Shown here: one piece after another, positions 25,822 through 37,400 of the stretch
Position numbering within the stretch: the stretch's first letter is position 1
Layout of the letters: every line of letters begins with the position of its first letter
Program-made: the position numbers and the translations under genes
NCBI RefSeq assembly: GCF_900141755.1
Contig: NZ_LT670844.1
Location: forward strand, 3,162,001-3,226,000
From: Bradyrhizobium lablabi
Lineage (GTDB): Bacteria; Pseudomonadota; Alphaproteobacteria; Rhizobiales; Xanthobacteraceae
Direction: 5' to 3'
Length of the DNA stretch: 64,000 bases
Notes under the pieces: model-generated
The model's database searches: none
What the model saw: only the letters and a program-made list of their open reading frames with translations
What the model was told of the DNA's origin: nothing

Positions 25822-28053
25822 CTACTTTGTCAACAATGCAAAAGCGCCGTCCCAGTCTTCGGGCGGCGGGTTTTTCTGATAACCCCGAATTCGCGCGTCG
25901 TACAAATTGTACAGATACTCGAGCGCGTGGGCGTCGTCGGTCTTGCGGCCGCGCTCGATCGCCTCCCGCGCGCCATCCCAGTCGCGGTTGCGATAACACG
26001 CCAGCATCTCGATGGTGAGGTTGCGCAGGCGCTGGAAGCGACCGGACTGTGCGACGTCCTCACGGCCGGCGATGGCGTAGATGACCTCGGGCTCCTTCTT
26101 GCCCTTGACCATGATGAAATCGAGCTCGAGGATCGCGAACTTGTCCTTGACCGCAAGCGCGGTCTTGGAGCCGACGATGATCGGGAAACCGTACTCCTTG
26201 GACTGTCCCTCGAGGCGCGAGGCCAGATTGACGCTGTCGCCGAACACCGAATAGTTGAATTTCTTGTCGGAGCCCATGTTGCCGACCACGCAGGCACCGG
26301 TGTTGAGGCCGACGCCGATGTTGAGCGGAACAAAGGGCAGCCCGGCCTCCTTGGCCTCGAGCTCACGCTGCTCGTTGAGCTCGTCGACCCGCTCCAGCAT
26401 ATCCAGCGCCGCCTCGCAGGCGTTGAGGTGATGCTGCTTGTCGTCGAGCGGCGCATTCCAGAACGCCATGATCGCATCGCCCATATATTTGTCGATCGTC
26501 CCCTTGCGCTCGAGGATCGCGTTGGTGAGCGGCGTCAGGAACCGGTTCATCAGCGCGGTCAGGCCCTGCGGGTCGTTCTTGTAGGTTTCCGAGATCGAGG
26601 TGAAGCCTCGCATATCGCTGAACATGATGGTCATCTCGCGCTCCTCGCCGCCGAGCACGAGCTTTTCCGGCGACTGCGCGAGCTGTTCCACGAAGGCGGG
26701 CGACAGATACTGGCTGAACGCCGAGCGGATCTGCCGCCGCTGCTTCTGCTCGCGCACGAAGCTGAAGAAAATCAGGGCCAAATAGATCGCGGTGGTCGAC
26801 ATCAACGGATAGGTGAAATCGATCAGGAGCCGGTAGTGCACGTAAAAATACCAGGAGGTTCCGATCAACAGCGTCCCGAACAGGGCGCCGATGGCAAGCA
26901 GCGTAGCCGGTCCGAATTGCGGCGCGAATATCACGACCAGAATTCCAAGCACGATGGCCGCCAAAAATTCGATGGCGAAGCCGTAACTCGGCTCCGACAG
27001 CACCGCATGCGTCAGCGCGCTCTCGATCACCTGGGCGTGGATTTCGACCCCCGGCATGGCGCGCGACACCGGCGTGGTCTTGATGTCGTTCAGCCCCACC
27101 GCCGAGGTCCCGATCAATACCAGCTTGCCCTTGATCTTTTCGGGAGGCACGCGGCCTTCGAGCACGTCCACTGCCGGAATCAGGATCGAAGCATCGCGGC
27201 GCGCGAAATGCACCCATAGCTGGCCATTGGCGTCGGTCGGGACCTGAAAACCCTTGACACCGATGCTTTTGATCCCGGCCTGGTCGGATTTGATGAAGAT
27301 GGTGTCGGTGCCGGTGATTACCCGCAACATTTCGAAGCTCAGTGACGGCATCGTCACGCCCTGGGCCAGCAAGATCATCGGCACCCGCCGGACGATGCCG
27401 TCGCGTTCCGGATTGATCGTGAGCAGGCCGCGCCCGGCGGCGGCCTGTTCCAGAACCGCCGTATTGCGCAACAGGCCCGGGAATCTGAACATGAACCGCT
27501 GCGGGTCATCGCCCAGCATGGCGAGGCCGGTCACCGGAAGCGTCTTGTCGAGTTCGCTTCTGGCCTCGGCAAGCCCGGATTCGCCCAGCACCACGCGCGA
27601 ATGCCGCATGGTATCGGCGAACACCTGATCGTTGCTCGGCAGCGCGCGCAATCTGGCCCTGGTTTCCTCATCGAGATTGCGGAACGTATCGGCGGCGACG
27701 TCGGGGTTGAGCCGGTCGGGCTCCGCGAAGATGACGTCGAAGGCGATCACGACGGCGCCGAGCCGGGTGAGGTCGGCGACCAGATCCGCGATCGTGGTCC
27801 GTGACCACGGCCACTGCCCGAGTTTGGCGAGGCTCGGTTCGTCGATATCGATAATGGCGACCGGCGAGGTCGCGAGCTTCTTGCGCGGATCGATGCGCTG
27901 GAAGGTATCGAAGGTCCGGACGCGAATCTCCTCGATCGGCGCGAAATCCGCGACCCGCAGCACCGCAATGCCGATCAATAGCGCCAGGCACACCAGCCGC
28001 GCATACCCGAACTTCCGCGCGAACCAGCGCCGCAATATCCGTAACCGCTTCAT
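25822..28053 (-). CDS. CHASE2-domain adenylate/guanylate cyclase
   Basis: A 743-residue class III nucleotide cyclase. An N-terminal membrane helix (about 17-35) precedes a large extracytoplasmic CHASE2 sensor (about 45-370; VAIIDIDEPSLAKLGQWPWS near its start). Three membrane helices follow (about 375-450), then a catalytic domain with metal-binding aspartates in FSDMRGFTS and GDAIMAFWNAP and the loop FNYSVFGDSVNLASRLEG. It makes a cyclic nucleotide in response to an unknown external signal. The final ~75 residues look like a short helical tail. A TPR/GT41 gene follows 35 bases later. Confidence 0.92.
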   Translation of the reverse strand: MKRLRILRRWFARKFGYARLVCLALLIGIAVLRVADFAPIEEIRVRTFDTFQRIDPRKKLATSPVAIIDIDEPSLAKLGQWPWSRTTIADLVADLTRLGAVVIAFDVIFAEPDRLNPDVAADTFRNLDEETRARLRALPSNDQVFADTMRHSRVVLGESGLAEARSELDKTLPVTGLAMLGDDPQRFMFRFPGLLRNTAVLEQAAAGRGLLTINPERDGIVRRVPMILLAQGVTMPSLSFEMLRVITGTDTIFIKSDQAGIKSIGVKGFQVPTDANGQLWVHFARRDASILIPAVDVLEGRVPPEKIKGKLVLIGTSAVGLNDIKTTPVSRAMPGVEIHAQVIESALTHAVLSEPSYGFAIEFLAAIVLGILVVIFAPQFGPATLLAIGALFGTLLIGTSWYFYVHYRLLIDFTYPLMSTTAIYLALIFFSFVREQKQRRQIRSAFSQYLSPAFVEQLAQSPEKLVLGGEEREMTIMFSDMRGFTSISETYKNDPQGLTALMNRFLTPLTNAILERKGTIDKYMGDAIMAFWNAPLDDKQHHLNACEAALDMLERVDELNEQRELEAKEAGLPFVPLNIGVGLNTGACVVGNMGSDKKFNYSVFGDSVNLASRLEGQSKEYGFPIIVGSKTALAVKDKFAILELDFIMVKGKKEPEVIYAIAGREDVAQSGRFQRLRNLTIEMLACYRNRDWDGAREAIERGRKTDDAHALEYLYNLYDARIRGYQKNPPPEDWDGAFALLTK

Positions 28054-28431
28054 GTCATCCAGATATCACGCTCGGGCGGATTGATCACGTTTGTTGTTGT
28101 GGCGGAATTTTGCTTCTTCCCGGCTGCATGTCGCACTTGGAAGCGAGAGCCAGAGCCTGATGATTTTGAGTTGAATCGTCGCCTGCGCAAGTTCGATCAC
28201 CTCGCCCCGCTTGCGGGGAGAGGCATAGGCCGCCTACGGCGGCCGTCCTTAGATAAGAAGAACGCCGAAGCGAAGCTTCGGCTATGTCGCGCAGCGATCC
28301 TGGTGAGGGGGATTCTCCGCATAATTTGTGCTTCAGCATTCGCGGAAACAGCCCCTCACCCCAACCCTCTCCCCGCAAGAGCGGGGCGAGGGAGAAGTCA
28401 CCGCCGCGCCTCAACCTAAAGTCATCACGGT
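28054..28431. repeat. Spacer with a long inverted repeat (28201-28390)
   Basis: CTCGCCCCGCTTGCGGGGAG at 28201 faces CTCCCCGCAAGAGCGGGGCG near 28369-28388, with smaller hairpins between (GCCGAAGCGAAGCTTCGGC and CGCCTACGGCGG). It lies between the 3' end of the giant adhesin gene and the start of the cyclase gene and may end the adhesin transcript. No gene is seen in the spacer. Confidence 0.75.
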
Positions 28432-31400
28432 CTAGACGTGGAAGATGAAGTCGCTGTTGTGCAGATTGGCGATGAGGGTGTTTTTCAAGAGCAAGGTGTC
28501 ATGGCTATCGAGCTTGATCAGCGTGTCGTTGCCTTGCTGGTGTTCGGCGGCCGGAAGCGTCGCGGCTGAAATGTTGGTGAATTGCCGGATGTCGATCTTG
28601 TCCAGGCCGTCGACAAAATCGGTGATCTGGTGCTGCGCGACGTTGGTTCCTGAATTCGGCTTGAACACGAACTGGTCCTGGCCGCCGCCGCCGGTCAGGA
28701 TGTCGCCATAGCCGGTGCCGAAGATCACGTCCTTGCCGGCTGTGCCTGTCAGAACCACCGGCGTCGTCTGCGGGGGATTGGCGAGGTTGAATATGAAATT
28801 GACCGTGTCGGTGGCGCCGAAGCTGTCGGCGACGGTAACCGTGACCTTGTCGGTCGCAGGCGGCGTAGAGCCGGGATCATAGATGACACCCTCGGCCAGA
28901 TCTTCGTTGGTTTGACCCAGGGTGTCGGAGTTGGTCTCGGGGGTCACGGTGCTTCCCGGCCCCGTGGTCGTTGCCGTCACTTTGAAGATTTCGGAGGATG
29001 CCGCGGGGTCGGAGTCGGAGACTTTCAGGCCCGAAATCGTCGTTGTCCCGTTCTCCTTCGAAACGATGCTGAATTGGTCGGTCTCGATCACCGGCCCGTC
29101 ATTGACCGTTAGCGCGATGTGCTGGGTGGTCGTCTGCGCGCCGCCCGCCCCGGTATGGCCCTGGTCGTTGGCGGTCACGTTCAGCGTGTCGGAACCGTAA
29201 TAGCCGGAGGTCGGCGTGTAGATGATACCGTGCGCCAGCGCCGTGTCGATCGCGGTTTGCGAGCCGAACAGATTGACCGAGCCGGAAACGTTGCCGGCCA
29301 CGGAATCGAGGCCCGCGGCGTTCTCCAATGTCACCGTGCCATGCGCCACCGCGAGCGTCACCTCGATCTGCGCCGTGCCGGCATCGCCGTCGGAAACGCT
29401 GATGCCGTTGATGGCAAGCGGCGTGCTTTCATTGGTGGCGAGCGCGGCCGTCGAAATTGTCACCACCGGCGCATCGTTGAGCGCCGCGACATTGAACGTG
29501 ACGTGCGCCGTCGACGTCACCCCATCGTCGGAGACCGTATAGGCAAAAGTGTCGGCGCCGCTGTAGTTTGCCGCCGGCGTGTAGGTGATGATGTTGCCGT
29601 TCAGGTTGACCGTGCCGCCGTGCAGGCTGTGGCCGCTCTGATCGCCGACAGAGGTGATGGTGAGAGCGCTGTTGTCGATATCGGTGACGTTGGCGAGCAA
29701 TTGCGCCGCCGTCAGGGTCGTGCCGGTATTTTCATTGAAGGCGATCTGGTTCGGCAGGCCGCCCCATTCTTCTAAATAGCCCGCATCCTGCCAGGTGATC
29801 GGAACGTCGTTCCAAGTGCCGTTCGCGGAGATCTGCATCGCCGCGTTGCTGCTGCCAAACCCGCCATTGGGCTCGCCCGGGTTCCAGTTGGTGTAGGTGA
29901 ACAGCGTTCCCGCTTCGGGTCCGGCGGTCCAGGTCCAGGTGCTCGGATCGTGCGGGTGACCCCCAGGCGAGGCATTCGTGGTGTCGCCCGCGGTCCAGGC
30001 GGTTTGACCATTGCCGATCAAATGGCTGATGAAGCTGTTCTCGGCGGCGCTGGTGATGGTGGCGAGATAGGCGCCATCGCTCGCGGCGCCCGTCTGCGCC
30101 TGAGTCCAGCTTGCGGACGAGGACGCGCCGACAAACCTGTAATAATGCCCGTTATCCGTATCCAGCACCCAGCCATTGCCCGAAGGCGGCGAGGCGTTGG
30201 AGATGGCGTCGTCATGCGCCACCGGCGGCGCGGCGGCGACCGTGCCCGCCGACTTCAAGCCGGTTTCGGTATTGCCGTGGGTGTCGGTGAACGACACCCC
30301 CACCGTGATCGCCTTACCCTCGTCGACTTCCGTCGGCGTATAGGTATTGCCGGTGTCGCCTGCCACCTTCTGGCCGCCGACGGTCCAGGTATAGGTGAAG
30401 GTGGCGCCGCTGCCGGTTGGCGCATCCGCATCGGTCACGTTCGCGGTGATCTTCTGATTAGCGACCGCGTTGTTGCTGCCATCCAGGCCGGTCAGCGCAA
30501 TCGTCGCGTTCTCGCTTGGGCTCTCCGCCACCAACGCCGTCGCAGCGCTCGTCACCTGCGCCGTGGAACTCTTATCGGGGTCCGACGTGGTTGCCACCAC
30601 GCGAATATGAAGTCCTTCGTCAGCCTCGCCTAATGTGTATTGCGAGCTGTCGGTTCCGATGTTGCCCCAATTGGTGCTGCCATTGGCCGAACTCTGCCAC
30701 TGGTAGTGAATACTTGCGTCACTGTCATTGGTCGTGACATTCGCCGTCAGCTTCTGGCTTTCCGTGACGACGCCCGTGATCGCCACCTGATCGGGAGCAT
30801 AGGCAAAGGTGTCGACGCGCGTATAGGTGACATTGTTGAAGACGTGACCGGTTACCCCAAACGTCTGGGTAGAGGTTTGAACGCCGCTATTCAGCAGTTC
30901 GAACGAGCCCGTGATCGCCGAGCTATTGGCGGTGAGATGCGACAGATCGAGTTGAATTTGAGTATTGCCTGACAGCTGCGCCGCGCTGAGCGTTTGGCTC
31001 GCAATCACGTTGAACGTCGTCGTCGAATAATCGGCCTGTACGAGCTCGACTTTCACGCCTCCCAAACCGGTGTTGGCGACGATAAGCTGAACCATCTCGT
31101 CGTTCGCATGCGTCGCCGTCGAATCGTTGAGATCGATGCCGTATTGCTGGCCGACGAACTTTGGGGCGGTCAGGTCGAACGTCGCACTCACCGCGAACGT
31201 GGAATTTTCCTTCAGTCCGCCATTGCTGACGGCCTCATCCTGCGTATTCGTTTGCAGCCGGGCAATGACCTGGGCTCCGCCAATGGAGAGGGCCACGGCA
31301 CCGGTAGACGCCATGACGGCCTTGCCGTTGACCTCCGTCCAGGTGCTGCCGATGGTGGTGAAGCCGACGGGAGTGCCTCCGAAAGTGCCTCCCGCAGGGG

Positions 31401-34400
31401 GCGCCTGGCTGAAAGTATCATCGAAGACGACCGAGCCGCCCTTGACGATCTTCAATTCATCGACCGAATAGCTGAATGGCGCCGTCAGCTTCGGCGTAAT
31501 ATCCGCGATGGTGCCGAACGAGTTGATGGTTTGCTCGGAGTTGCCGGTCGGCTGGTCGTTATAGGTCGTGACAACCTGCAGCGATTTTCCTTCGTCGCCT
31601 TCGGTCGGCGCATAAAATGAGTTGGTGCTGACGGTCGCCCAGTTGGCTCCGTCGAAAACCTGCCACGCATAGGTCAGGCCCGCTGTGACTGCGATACCGC
31701 CGTCAGTCACGCCGGTGACGTTGATTTGGGCGCCTTCCGCCGCCTGGGTGGCATTCGCCGTAGCAACCAGATCGTTGCTTGCGCTCTCCTGCACGGTGCC
31801 GGCGGAAGTCAAGCCGGCCTGGGCATTGCCATGAGTATCGGTGAACGTCACCGACACGGCGATCGCCTTGCCTTCGTCCGCTTCCGTCGGGGTGTAGGTG
31901 TTGCCGCTGTCGCCTACCGTCTGGCCGCCGACCGTCCAGGTGTAAGTGAAAGTGGCGCCGCTGCCGCTTGGCGCGTCCTGGTCGGTCACGCTGGCGGTGA
32001 TCTTCTGATCCTGGACGGCGTTGCCGCCGGCCAAGCCACCAAGCGCAATCGTCGCATCGCCGCTCTGCCAGACCGCGCTGCCATGCAGCGTCAGGTTTCC
32101 GGCAGAGTTGACGAGGTCCTTCGCGGTCGTTCCGCTGCTGTCATTGAGCGGATAATAGGCGGCCAGATTGGCTTCACTGCCCGACAGCGCGGTGAATTCG
32201 AGCGCCTGAATCTGGCTTTGAGTAAGCGCCGCGTTCCACACGCTGACGTCGCCGATCGAGCCGGTGAAATTCTCGCCGCCGTCGCCCCCGATCGTCATGA
32301 AATCCGGGTAGTGCGCCGGGCCGGGAATACCGTTCGCGCCGGCTTGGGCGGTGAAGTCGGCCACGCCATCGACATAGAGCGTGTAACTGCCGGCCACGTG
32401 CGTGAGCGCAATGTTGTGCCACTGACCGGCAGCCAGCTTGAAACCGGTATCCAGGAAGGTTTGGCCGCCGATGAGGATTTGCAGATCAAGACCGCTCGAG
32501 GTCACAAGTCCGAAGACCCCAAAGCCAGCGTCCGACGTGCTCCCGTTGTAGAAAACGTCCTGATAGTTACTGCCGCCGCCGTTCCAGTCGACCCAGCCTG
32601 CAAGCGTGACGCCGTCGTTGGCGCCGTTGCCGACATGGGTGGTAGCCACCGGCCCGCTGGCGAATGCATTGCCATCGAAGTGCAGGAACGTCGTGGCAAA
32701 GCTGGTCGGGCCCGCCGGCGCTTCCGCGACCGTGCCGGCGGCGACGGTGCCGGCCACGGCATTGTTGTGGCCGTCGGTGTACGACACCTTCACCTGCAAC
32801 GGGCTGCCTTCGACCGCCTCCGTCGGCGTGTAGCTGGCACTGCTGCCGCTCTGCACATTATTCCAGTGCGCGCCGTCAAAGCTCTGGAAGGTGTAGACGA
32901 TGCCGCTCGCCGGTGCGTCCGTGTCGGTCACGACAGCGGTGATCTGCTGGTCCTCGACCGCGTTGCCCGCCTGGTTCAGGCCGGCAAGCGAAAACGTCGC
33001 GTCGTTGACCGCATCCACCGTCACGGCAAAATCGTTGGTGAAATTTTTGGTGTCAGTCGCACCACCGACCGCGGGGTCGGTGACCGTCGCATCGACATGC
33101 AGGGTGAAGTTGCCGTTGTAGTCGATGGGCGGCGTCATCGTCAGCGGCGACGTTCCGAGCGAGGCCATCTGCGATGCGCTGATCACCCAGTGGCCGTCAT
33201 CCGCGCCGGTACCCAGGGCGCCCACCGAGAAGGTCGCGCCGGGTGGGAAGCCGGAGAGTTTTAGCGCGAGCGTGTCGGAGGCGTCGGTGTCGGTCAGCCC
33301 GGTGAGACCGGCCAGCGTGACGGTGCCGTCTTCGAGCCCGTGATAGGCGTTGGAAATCGACAAATTATCGATCGTGTCGAGGTGTGTGTCGCCGTTGCCT
33401 TCGCGGTTCGTGATGGTGACGAGGTTGCCGGCCGCCACGCTCGCGAAACTGCCGGTCGCGGAGGCAACGGTTTGGCCCGACGCGTGATCTTTGATCACGA
33501 AGGTCTGGTGCGCGCCATCGTCGGTGATGCTGACATCGTAGACTGTGCCGGGGTTGAGCGAGGCATCAACGCGCACCGATTGCCCGGTCGCATTATCATT
33601 GATCAGAAGCGCGCCGGGATCGCCTATTCGCCAGTTGGCGACGAAACTGATGCCGTTGAGGGCGCCGCCAAACGTTGGCTCGGTCGCGCCGTCGGTGCGG
33701 TCCGTAACCACAAGGTAGTCGCCGCCCTCGGCAAAACTCCAGGTGAACGAAGTATGCAGCGGCGTGGCGGACGTCGGCGTGAAGCCGGCGACCGTCTGCA
33801 GAATTCCGCGGTCCTGAATGTGAAGCGCGCCGCCGGATTGGGTCACCGACCCATCATGGTGCTCCTCCACGTTGATCGTCGGCACATAGACGTGCCACTT
33901 GGTCGGATCGAGCGTGGCGCCGCTGAAGTCATCCGCGACGGAGTTGACGAAGAGGCCGGAGAGCGCCGGCGCGTCCGCGACCGGGTTCACCGTGAGCGCA
34001 ACGGTCTGATCGCCGGTCGGCCCACTCGGCGCCGCACCGCCGTCGGTCGAGGTTGCCGTCACATGCAGCGCATCGGAACCTTCGTACTCGCCGCTCGGCG
34101 TGTAGCTCAGGCTCTTCAGAACGGTGTTCACGTCGGTTGCAAGCCCAGACACGATCACCGTGCCGGTGCCATTGCTTGTGAGCGTTACGTCACCCGGCAG
34201 ACTGCTATCGTCGATATGCAGCGTGCCGTGCGCCACGCTCAGCGTCGCCGCCACCGGATCGTCTTCGTCGCCGGCGGCCGGCGTTACGCTGACGCCCGTG
34301 ATCGGAACTGTCTTGTTTTCGTCAACCGCAATCGCAGCGCTCGACGTATCCGGAACCGTCACCGTCGGCGTGTCGGAGACCGGATTGACCGTCCCCGCCG

Positions 34401-37400
34401 AGACCGTCGTGTGATCCGTGTTGCCGTTGGCGTCGGTGAAGGTGAGGGAGACCCGCAGCGCGTGGCCCTCATCCGTCTCGCCCGGCGTATAGTTGGCGCT
34501 GGTCACCCCGGTACCGGATCCGTCGATCCAGTGATTCGGGGCGTCTTGTATCTGCCACTCATACTTGGCGTTGGTAACAGACTTGCCGCCATCGGTGATG
34601 ACCGCAGTGATGGCGCTGCCCTCGGACGGATTGCCGTTGGGGTCGAGCCCGGCGCTAATCGCTCCGGGAATCTCGGTTACGTCTGTGCCGTGTTGGGATG
34701 ACCCGTCATTGGCAAGCGCCCAATGCACGCCGGTGTAATCGCCAGTTAGCTTTATGTCCGAAACGTCGACACCACCAACGAAGATCGAGAGAGTGCCGCC
34801 GGAAGCGTTCCCGGCATAACGGACCGTCGGGCTGCTTAGATAATTGATATCGCGCAGATCGAGCGTGTTGTCGTCGAGGCCAGAAACCGTTCCGTGAAAT
34901 GCGTTCGAGTGATCGAGCTCGAGGGTGCCGGTAGACGCGGCCGTGAAAGCGATTTTCGTCAGTCCATAGGGGTCTGGAGACTGAACCGTAGAATCGGCGC
35001 CGAGTTCAAGCAACGAAGCGCCGATGATCTGGGCGTTGCCCGAGAACGCGGCGCCGACGATCAGGCTTCCGCCGTTCGCCTCGAGCACCCCGGTGTTGTT
35101 CACGGTACTAGCCGAGTCGATGGTCAGCGTTCCGCCGGTCGATTCCAGTGTCCCGGCGTTGTTGACGATCGCCCCGTTAATGGCATTGGTGCCGGCCGCC
35201 GCGTTGATGATGCCATCGGAAATCGTGGCGACGGTGCCGCCGTTGATCGTCGCATTCTGCAAATCGACTGTCGAACTTGTCTGTGCAACGGAATCGACCG
35301 CCTCGACCGCGCCGCCGCCATTGTTGACCGTCGTGCTGTTCAGCACCAGCAGGCTGCCGTTGACGGCTTCCAACGTGCCACCGCTGTTGCTCACCGTCTC
35401 GCCGATGAGGTCGAGCTCGCCGCCGTTCGCCGCCAGCGTACCGGCATTGGAGACCGTGGCGGCATTTTTGATAGCGCTGACACCGCTGGTGGACTCGACG
35501 GTATCGCTCGCGCCCGTCGTATATACCCCGCCGCCGCTGATCGTTGCGTCTTCGAGCTTGATCGTCCCGTTCGTCCCGGTGACGTACACGATGCCGGTGA
35601 TGTTTACGCCGTTGACCAAACCGCTCGTATTGTTGACGGTGCTGTTGACGAGGTCGAGTTCGGCACCGTTGGCCTCGAGCGTGCCGGCGCTGTTGGTGAT
35701 GCTCGCCGCGCCGTTGATCGTGCTGACGCCGCTTGTGGCGACGATCGCGGCCTGGGCCGTGATCGAGATATTGCCGCCGAAGATCTTTGCATCCTGCAGG
35801 CCAATGCTCGAATGCGCCGTGCCCGACGGATCGCCAACCGCCGCGATCGTACCGTTGACCAGGCCGAGGCCGGAACCGGTATAGTTGGTGACGGTAGTGT
35901 TGATCAGCAGCGTGGCGCCGTTGGTGGCCTCCAGCGTTCCGGTATTCGTCAGCGAGAGCGTATCGAGCTTGAGGGCATTCTTGCCGTTGGCATCGATGAC
36001 GCCATTGCTGTTATTGACCAGCACCAGCCCGCCGCGCCCGATCTCGCCGGCACCGGAAATGGTGTTGTTGTTGTTGGTGAGTTGGTCGCCACTTTTGATG
36101 GCCGCGATGATATTGTGCGTGTCGTCCGACAGCGTGACGTGGCCGCCGCCATCAAATCCGGCAAACCCCTGGTCGATATAAAGGTAAGTGTTATGGCCGG
36201 TGGAGTTCAGTTCGATGGTGCCGGTGTTGTTGATATAAGCGGCGCTGATCAGGGTCAGCGAGCTGTTGTCGGTTATCGCAAGGATACCGGCGTTGTTGAC
36301 CCGGCCCGTCAGGTCGGCGACGCCGTTCGCGGTGTTGATCGTATTGCTGGTCCCGCCGACGGTATCGATCTCTCCGCCAACCTCGGTCGAAACCGTATGC
36401 TGTAGGAGCGTCGCGCCCTGGAGATCGATATGCGATGCCGCGCCGGCCATGGTCACACCGGTCGCGGCGTCGGACACGGTAGTCGCGATCAGCGTCAGCG
36501 TACCGCCGTTGACGGCTTCCAGCGTTCCGCTGTTCGTGAAAGAAACGGCGGAGTCGATAGTCAGCGCGCCGCCATCGACTTTGATGGTGCCGAGGTTGGT
36601 AATGGTCTCGGCATCCAGCGCGTTGCCGCTGCCATTGACAATGATCTGCCCGGAATTGCCGAGCGAGCCGTTTTGCAAAACGCCGTTGCCGTCCAGGAAC
36701 AGCGTGCCGTTAATGTTGATGGTGACGCTGCCGCCGTCGATGGTGGCGCCGTCAATGCCGTCGAGCGTCAGCGTGCCGCCGCTGTCGACCGTGGTCGCGC
36801 CGTTGCTGATGTAGGTGCCCTGGTCAAGCAGCAGCGCGCCGTCGGCAAAAATCTCGAGCGCGTTGTTGGCGGTGACATTGACGCCATCCAGCGCGTTGCC
36901 AAAGCCGTTGACATTGATCTGGCCAAAATTGCCGAGCGAGCCGTTCTGCAGAACGCCGTCGCCGTTCAGGTTGAGCGTGCCGTTGTTGGTGATGGTGCCA
37001 TTTTTAGTGACGGCGGCGCCCTCGGTGAGGGCGTTGATAAAGATGCCGCCACCGGTAGCGCCGTTGTTGATGGTGGCCCCGTCAAGGGTCAGCGTGGCGG
37101 CGCTGTCAACGGTGATCGTGCCGCCAAGTTTGGTGGTCGTCCCGTAGGTATTGGTGATCTGGGTGCCGAGATCGAGCAGCAGCGCGCCGTCGGCAAAAAT
37201 CTCGAGCGCTTTGTTGGCGGTGACGTTGACGCCATCCAGCGCGTTGCCGCTGCCGTTGACATTGATCTGGCCAAAATTGCCGAGCGAGCCGTTCTGCAGA
37301 ACGCCGTCGCCGTTCAGGTTGAGCTTGCCGTTGTTGGTGATGGTGCCGTTTTTGGTGACGGTGGCGCCTTCGGTGACGGCGCCGGTAATGACGCTGGGGG

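Noticed and set aside
25720..27219. A 499-residue rightward frame opposite the cyclase.
   Set aside because: Antisense shadow of a gene with clear CHASE2 and cyclase motifs.
36590..37383. Regular repeats considered as a CRISPR-like array.
   Set aside because: The repeats are long, in frame and encode similar protein blocks; there are no short spacers or cas genes.
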